From NCBI GenBank assembly GCA_018894105.1, contig CM032121.1:26628230-26692229 (forward strand): DNA of 64,000 nucleotides. Direction: 5' to 3'. The DNA comes from Jacaranda mimosifolia. Taxonomy: Eukaryota; Streptophyta; Magnoliopsida; Lamiales; Bignoniaceae. Shown here in pieces: positions 57,693 through 64,000 of the stretch (within the stretch, counting starts at the first letter, position 1; the number at the start of each line of letters is the position of its first letter). The translations under genes were made by a program, and so were the position numbers. A model generated the notes under the pieces. It made no database searches. It saw only the letters and a list, made by a program, of their open reading frames with translations, and was not told where the DNA came from.

Positions 57693-59922
57693 TGTTGGAA
57701 TAGTGTCTGGCAATCTAATTAGATTAGCCTTGTAAAGCTATTTTCTTGTAAAACAATCATGATTGAATGATATTCATTATATGGCCATTTTTATTTTATG
57801 CTCTTTATTACTTTACTTGCATTTGGCTGAAGCCCTTATATCACTCTTAACTGTGGGACTTGGTTGGACTTAGTTTTATGACCATGAAATAAGTCTCACA
57901 CGGTCATGATCTTAAATCTTCCAAGTCATAGGATCATAAGAGATGGTGCATCTAAGATCCGGATATACTTGCACTAACGATGCATAAATCCAAGAGTTGT
58001 ATATTGCTCCATTCCATGAGCAACTGTATGAGATATGAGTACATGTTAGTGGGTGCTTATTAGAGAATGAGGTACTTAAGGCCCACCGGAGAATCCACTA
58101 GATAGCCATAGTGGCAAGTTAATAGTGGCAAATTCTCCAGCTTACACTAGTGCATATTACTAGTCCTCTAACCTGAGGATCTATGGTAACCTTGTGTCTG
58201 GTCCTCATGCTTTGACTCCTCCTTGACCACTTAGCGTGTCTTTCAGGTTGAGGTTAGGTATGAGCTACTTCGCATGGAGGTTTGTGAGATCCAAGACGGA
58301 ATCCGACTCTTCGCTTTTATGAAAGGCGAGTGCATCTCTTATGTATTCTATAACGATCAATTCCAAGAAATCCTTACACAAGGCGGTGCGAAAATTCGGA
58401 AAAGGAGTTTTCCAAAGATGAGGTCACCCAAGGGAATCAAACGTTAGGAAAAGAGACATAGTATCGAGACTATTAGGGAGCCAGCAAATGTCTTGCCCCA
58501 GGCCTCTTTCGGGAGTTATGAGACAAAAGGACCGTATTTGCATGGTAAGCATAGAGCTATAATGGTTCTCCAAAACATTCATTTCGACCAATTAGTTGGG
58601 TTCCATGGGCTCGAGGTTGGGAATCGACCATGGAGAATGGTTACTCTTCAATTAATTAGATTAATTAAATTGAGTCCATTAGTTTAAAAGTGTTTTAAAC
58701 TAAAATGAATATATGATATTCAAAAGTCATAAGGAGTTGTGAGCCTATGTCCAATGAATGGTAGAACATATTCTGTCATATACAAAAGCCAATTAGCTTC
58801 CTAGTTGTTGGAGCAATTTTCTAAGAGTTAGAGAATTTCTCCTAGTGGACTGATTTTGAGGTGTCTAATTTAAAGGTCAACTTTGGCTTGATTAATTTAA
58901 GTTTTAAATTAATCAATTAATTTAAAAGGTTAAATTTGACCATTATTTAAGGAGTTAATTATTTGGTGCCAAAGTGACCATCAATTGGTCAAGTTAACTT
59001 AAAGAGTTAAGTTAACAAAATTTTGCTTAAAAGTTAAGCTTGTTTGACTTAAAAGTTAAGTCAAAGGTTAATTAATTAAATTAAAGTATTTAATTTAATT
59101 AATGGGAATAATTCATTTTGGAGGAAAAATTCAAATGAAATGTTAATTTGAATTAACATCTTAATTAGCTTGAAATTAAATTTCAAATGTAATTAAGATG
59201 CACATGAAATTCAAATTTGATTTGAATTTGCATTTGCCACCTTGGCAATGCAAGTTGTCTGCCCACCTTCAGGTTGGCATCACACCAACCTCACCCTATA
59301 TATAGATATAGTAGGTTTTAGGGTTGGTCATTGCTGAAAGTGTGAAAGAATTAGATTCTTTTGCAATTCCCTCCAAAACACCTTACAAGCATTGCATTCA
59401 TGTTTTGAAAGATTTACTCTCTTCTTTTTCTTCCCTACCTCAAATCTGCCTCCACCATTATCATTCTCATCTCTTATTCCAGCATATAGTGAGGAGAATT
59501 TGGAAGTTTTGTTGGTGTGCGGATCATATCAATAGAGACGAACAAGTTAGTTTGCTACGGTTTGGAGATCCACTTGAGCGGAGCATCGATTTGGTGAATT
59601 TTTGTAGGGAGATTCAAAAAGCTTTTTGATCTAAATTTTTATTGTGTTTCCTCCAAGGTGTTGAAAGGTTGCAGTAATTTTTTGTGAATTTTGGAGGATT
59701 ATAACGAGGTTAAAAATCACTCCCTTTCTGTTGCGCAGTTTCTGGCAGATTCTGGATTGGTAAAAGGTTCACCACTTTCTCCTTGGATATTAGCATTTCA
59801 AGGTAACACTCTATCTAAATCTAGAATTTTAGGCATGATTCGATCCTAGTTAGCATGTAAGCACTAGTTTATTTAGCTTATGAAGTTTTTATAATTGGAT
59901 CCTAGTGCCTTACTTGCTTTCA
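57693..59922 (+). repeat. 5' LTR of element E (2230 bp)
   Basis: TGTTGGAATAGTGTC...TTACTTGCTTTCA. It carries the hairpin ladder with a 10-nt-arm unit at 58993-59016 (GTTAACTTAA, AGAG, TTAAGTTAAC) and GACTTAAAAGTTAAGTC at 59046-59062. Confidence 0.93.
59297..59305 (+). promoter_or_regulatory. TATA box of the E 5' LTR
   Basis: TATATATAG in CCCTATATATAGATATAG, same place as in G. Confidence 0.55.
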
Positions 59923-59924
59923 AG

Positions 59925-59937
59925 TGGTATCAAAGCC
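59925..59937 (+). other. Primer-binding site of element E
   Basis: TGGTATCAAAGCC two bases after the LTR; one mismatch to the initiator-Met tRNA site. Confidence 0.92.
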
Positions 59938-60449
59938 TAAATCATGCTTATATTTGGATTTTTTGTTGATGATTGATTCACGTGATGGATTGATCAAAAT
60001 CTCCAAATTTCTGATTCATATGATGGTTTGGAGTGTTTGGATGATGTTGTGTGTGACACCTTGATTGATGAATTGAAAGCATGCTAATATGTATTTTAAG
60101 TGTTAATTCATGTGATTAGTATGTTTTAATTCATAACTATTAATGTTGAATGTTGATTTAGCATTAATTGATGTTATATGTTGATATAGCATGTTAATGA
60201 TTGGCTAAAATAGTTTTGGTCATTTTTGGATCCAATGTGATTGGAGTTTTGTTGGAGATTTTTGCATAATTCGATTCTTACTTAACTTGATTTTTGAAGC
60301 TTGATTGAGCGCTTAAATTTCATGTTTTAAAATGTGTTTTAGATCTAAAAATTGGTCCATAATATGTGATTTAATGTTTAGAAAGAGTTCTAGAATTTTT
60401 GGTGCACAAAAGTTGAGCTAAAAATCAACTTAACTAGCTTTTACCCCAA

Positions 60450-60560
60450 AACAGGGGCTGTCGGCCAGCCCTAGCGCAAGTTGGCCGGGCAGTGGCTGAG
60501 AGCCACTACCCAGCCGCGTGCCTGGCATGGCTAGCAGCACCCGATTGCAGGTTGGGCAGG
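60450..60560 (+). other. GC-rich island in the E leader
   Basis: About 530 nt after the LTR, with self-complementary parts (GTGGCTGAGAGCCAC; GGCCAGCCC and GGCCGGGCAG). It occupies the same place as the island in G but the sequence differs much more than the flanks. Confidence 0.7.
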
Positions 60561-61399
60561 TTTTGAGCTTGATTTTTGGCTCCTTTAGTGGCTATAAATG
60601 ATGTTAAATCATGTTATACGAATGCACAAGTGTTGTGCAAGTTCTCAATTTTATGTTTGACATTTTTCAAGCTCCTTAAATCTTGCTAAAGTTTATCTCC
60701 AAATGTTGCATAAGTGTTATGCATGACCAATTATTTGTTAATTTGATTAGCAATTAATTGATGGAATTAATTGTTAATTCTAGATTTGTTTATTGTTCAT
60801 TTAATTGTTGAATGGATGATGAAAGAATGGGGATGATCATGAGCCTTTAATATTGATTTTATTTATTTCAACTTGTTGAAATGGGTTGTATTAAATTGGG
60901 GCTTGCATGCCTCTTTATTTCTACTTTGTAAATGCTATGAGAGTAAAATCACCAGGAGTGAGGATTTCTTTCTAATGTAAAAGTTACATGGAGCGAAGGA
61001 GACCTTAGAGGCATGGAGACTTTTGAAGACCCATGAATGTATGGGATACAATCATGTAATAGCTAGATTTAATCAAGCCACCTGATATCATCTAGGTGGT
61101 GCACATATGGCTCTAAGTGCACCAATTGGTTAGGCTCATAGTCATCCCACCCTTAGAGCATGTTAGGCACATTTACTTATTTATGCTTTTCATATCCTAT
61201 TGATGCATGAGATGCATGTTTAGGATATAGAAAACCTAAATAAGAAAATAAAATGATGAGAACTTTGCAAGCAAAAACCCTCCACTTAGAATGTCTAAGT
61301 GTTTTTCAAATATTAAGTCGAAATGGATACAAATTAAAAGATTTTTAATTAATCTAATCTTTCTACCAATAGTGTATGCCATGATGATGCTACCGATTC

Positions 61400-61715
61400 T
61401 GTGTGATAGCACTCATACACAGAGGTCACACTTAGGAGGAAAGTTGTGAGCATGCACTTAACATAAGATGCACTTTGACTTAGGAACACCCGCACGTTGG
61501 CACTCGTACATGGGGGATAATGTGGTGCCCATCTTGGGTCAAAGATTGATTGGTAGGTACGACTTAACGCTTAGTGTCATAGATGGCACACGCACATGTG
61601 GGTCTATGTGAAAAGTGAGGTGAAATATATCGAAAGTTGCATTAGATGCAATTAGCAAATGTTTCTTACCTTTGGATTGCTCGTGGATATACATCCGGTC
61701 ACGAGGATCTATTTG
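61400..61715 (+). repeat. Iterated short motif in the E leader (four copies)
   Basis: GCACTCATACACAGAGGTC (about 61409), GCACTCGTACATGGGGGAT (about 61499), GCACACGCACATGTGGGTC (about 61586) and ACATCCGGTCACGAGGATC (about 61692). Spacing is about 90, 87 and 106 nt. Confidence 0.7.
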
Positions 61716-61905
61716 CAAGTCCTTGGGATCTTGATTCTCACTAGAAAATATGATTGCCCAAATTTTTCTAGAGGTTTGAAGAATTTGATAAAATAGTGAA
61801 AGGAAAACATACTTGAAAGACCATGAACATGGTTTAATATCAAATTCAATCAAATGCTTATACCCTTTTTTTGCCTCTTGTAGATTTTCAAAAATTTAAA
61901 ACAAA

Positions 61906-62031
61906 ATGGCTAGATATCCACTCGCATCAATTTCAAAAACTAATATACTTACTAGGCCTAACTTTCAAGATTGGTTGAGAAACCTTAAAATAATTCTTGA
62001 CTCTAAAAAGCGAACTTACATACTTGATCAA
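61906..62031 (+). pseudogene. Truncated gag of element E
   Basis: ATG at 61906 starts a frame homologous to G gag (TNILTRPNFQDWLRNLKIIL in the middle). After about 42 codons the sequence runs directly into LTR sequence near 62031. No other coding sequence remains in this element. Confidence 0.9.
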
Positions 62032-63993
62032 AGTTATAAGATCCATATAGACTTGCACTAACGATGCATAAATTTAAGAGTTGGATATTGCTCCATTCCA
62101 TGAGCAACCGTATGAGATATGGTGCATGTTAGTGGGTGATTGTTAGAGAATAAAGCACTGAAGGCCCATCGGAGAATCTACTAGATTGCCAAGTGGCAAA
62201 TTTTTCAGCTTACGCTAGTGCATATTATTGGTCCTCTAACCTGAGGATCCATGGTAACCTTATGTCTGGTCCTCATGCTTGACTCATCCTTGACCACTTA
62301 GCGGATCTTTCAGGTTAAGGTTAGATATGAGCTACTTGGCATGGAGGTTTGTGAGATCCAAGATAGAATTCGTCTCCTCACTTTTGTGAAAGGCGAGTGC
62401 ATCTCTTATGTATTCTATAACGATCGATTCCAAGAAATCCTTGCGTAAAGTGGAGTGACAATTTGGAAAAGGAGTTTTCCAAAGATGAGGTCAGCCAAGG
62501 GAATCAAACATTGGGAATAGAGACATAGTATCGAGGCTATTAGGGAGCCGGCAAATGTCTTGCCCCAGGCCTCTTTCGGGAGTTAGTAGATAGAAAGGCC
62601 GTATTTGCATGGTAAGCATAGAGCTATAATGGTTCTCCAAAACATTCATTTCAGCCAATTAGTTGGGCTCCATGGGCTTGAGGTTGGGAATCGTTCATGG
62701 AGATTGGGTACTCTTCAATTAATTAGATTAATTGAATTGAGTCGATTAGTTTAAAAGTTTTTTAAACTAAAATGAATAAATGATATTCAAAAGTTATAAG
62801 GAGTTGTGAGCCCACGTCCAATGAATGGTAGAACCTATTAGGTCACACACAACAGCTAATTAGCTTCCCAGTTGATGGAGCAATTTTCTAAGCATTAGAG
62901 AATTTCTCCAAGTGGACTGATTCTGAGTTGTCCAATTTAAAGGTCAATTTTGGCTTGATTAATTTAAGTGTTAAAATAATCAATTAATTTAAAAGGTTAA
63001 ATTAGACCATTAATTAAGGAGTTAATTATTTGGTGCCAAAGTGACCATCAATTGGTCAAGTTAACTTAAAGAGTTAAGTTAACAAAATTAAGTTTAAAAG
63101 TTTAGCTTGTTTAACTTAAAAGTTAAGTCAAAGGTTAATTAATTAAATTAAAGTGTTTAATTTAATTAATGGGAAGAATTCATTTTGGATGGAAAATTAA
63201 AATGAAATGTTCATTTGAATTAGCTTGAAATTAGATTTCAAATGTAATTAAAATGTACATGAAATTCAAATTAGATTTGAATTTGGATTTGCCACATTGG
63301 CAATGCAACTTGGCCGCCCATCTTGAGGAAGGTGTGATGCCAACTTGGCATCACACCAACCTCACTCTATATATAGATTTAGTGGGTGTGAGGATAGGTC
63401 ATTGCTGAAAGTATGAAAGAATTAGATTCTTTTGCAATTCCCTCCAAAACACCTAGCAAGCATTGCATTCATGGGTTGAAAGCTTTGCTCTCTTCTTCTT
63501 CTTCCCTATCTCAAATCAGCCTCCACCATTATCATTCTTCTCTCTTATTCCATCTTATAGTGAGGAGAGTTAGGAATTTTTATTGGTGTGTGGATCATAC
63601 CAATAGAGGTTAACAAGTTAGTTTGGTATGATTTGGAGATCCATTTGAGCATAGCACCGATTTGGCGAATTTTCTACGGAGATCTAAAATGCTTTTTTAT
63701 TTGAATTTTTTACTGTGTTTCCTCCAAGGTGCTGAGAGGTTGCAATAATTTTTTGTTAATTTTGGATGAGTTTTAACGATGTTAAAAATCACTCCCTTCC
63801 TATTGTGCAGTTTCTAGCAAATTTTGGATTGGTGAATGGTTCACTACTTTCTCCTTGGATATTAGCATTTCAAGGTAACACTCTTTCTAAATCTAAATTT
63901 TAGGCATGATTTGATCCTAGTTAGCATGTAAGCACTATTCTATTTAGTTTATGTAGCTTTTATAATTGGATATTAGTACCTTACTTGCTTTCA
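62031..63993 (+). repeat. 3' LTR of element E, lacking its first ~260 bp
   Basis: Begins at the equivalent of about 57955 in the 5' LTR (AGATCC...ATAGACTTGCACTAACGATG) and continues to TTACTTGCTTTCA, followed by AAGGT. Donor-like CAAG|GTAACA at 63875, 119 bp from the end. Confidence 0.92.
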
Positions 63994-64000
63994 AAGGTGT

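Larger units (their letters stand above)
59803..61883 (+). other. Predicted leader intron of element E (2081 nt)
   Basis: Donor TTTCAAG|GTAACA at 59803, 120 bp before the LTR end. Acceptor CCCTTTTTTTGCCTCTTGTAG ends at 61883, 22 nt before the gag ATG. Same arrangement as in C and G. Confidence 0.5.
59938..61905 (+). other. Non-coding leader of element E
   Basis: Aligns with the G leader over most of its length. No conserved ORF. Confidence 0.8.
57693..63993 (+). mobile_element. Copia element E, internally deleted (6.3 kb)
   Basis: 5' LTR, PBS, full 2-kb leader and the first 42 gag codons, then a direct jump into the 3' LTR. Perfect target duplication AAGGT at 57688-57692 and 63994-63998 shows that both ends belong to one insertion, so the loss is internal. 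Same family as C and G. Confidence 0.93.

Overview
This is a gene-poor, AT-rich block of plant nuclear DNA, probably from a eudicot, made almost entirely of nested transposable elements. I find no intact host gene, no rRNA or tRNA gene and no CRISPR array. The plant assignment rests on Ty1/copia and Ty3/gypsy elements primed by initiator-Met tRNA, a CACTA element with CACTACAACAAAT ends, a Tat-type gypsy antisense gene with a GT-AG intron, and many LTR-only relics.

Layout. 1-2978 is the 3' part of a gypsy element with a decayed, intron-bearing antisense gene and a 299-bp LTR. 3386-7714 is a solo copia LTR (TSD ACATA) split by a second solo LTR of the same family at 3936-6085 (TSD GGTAT). 7715-9623 is non-coding. 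9624-13163 is a long minus-strand gypsy LTR with its polypurine tract and a short internal relic. 13500-56920 is one minus-strand copia element (called C here) spread over 43 kb by later insertions: a 9.7-kb CACTA element (17766-27431), a solo LTR in gag (28859-31067), a solo LTR in its 5' LTR (33962-46538, TSD CCATG) that was itself hit by a full-length copia (G, 35004-45338), and a second, unrelated copia (B, 46717-55627, TSD AACTT). 57046-57692 is part of another minus-strand LTR (F), interrupted by an internally deleted copia (E, 57693-63993, TSD AAGGT).

One copia family supplies 11 LTR copies: C, G, E, F and four solo LTRs. It has LTRs of about 2.2 kb and a non-coding leader of about 2 kb. 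Every LTR copy keeps a GTAA splice-donor-like site 118-124 bp from its 3' end. The three copies with leaders (C, G, E) all keep a pyrimidine tract plus TAG 20-22 nt before the gag ATG. Together these predict a 2.0-2.1 kb leader intron that contains the primer-binding site. Spliced mRNA would then encode Gag-Pol but could not be reverse transcribed, and unspliced RNA would be the genome. The leader also carries a GC-rich structured island about 520 nt after the LTR and about four copies of a short motif roughly 90 nt apart. This is my best candidate for an undescribed system.

All coding regions seen are broken. G keeps a single frame with seven stop codons, C and B carry frameshifts, and E has lost nearly everything between gag codon 42 and its 3' LTR. 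The CACTA element has no visible transposase but contains exon-like fragments. Boundaries and TSDs were read by eye; no database search was possible.
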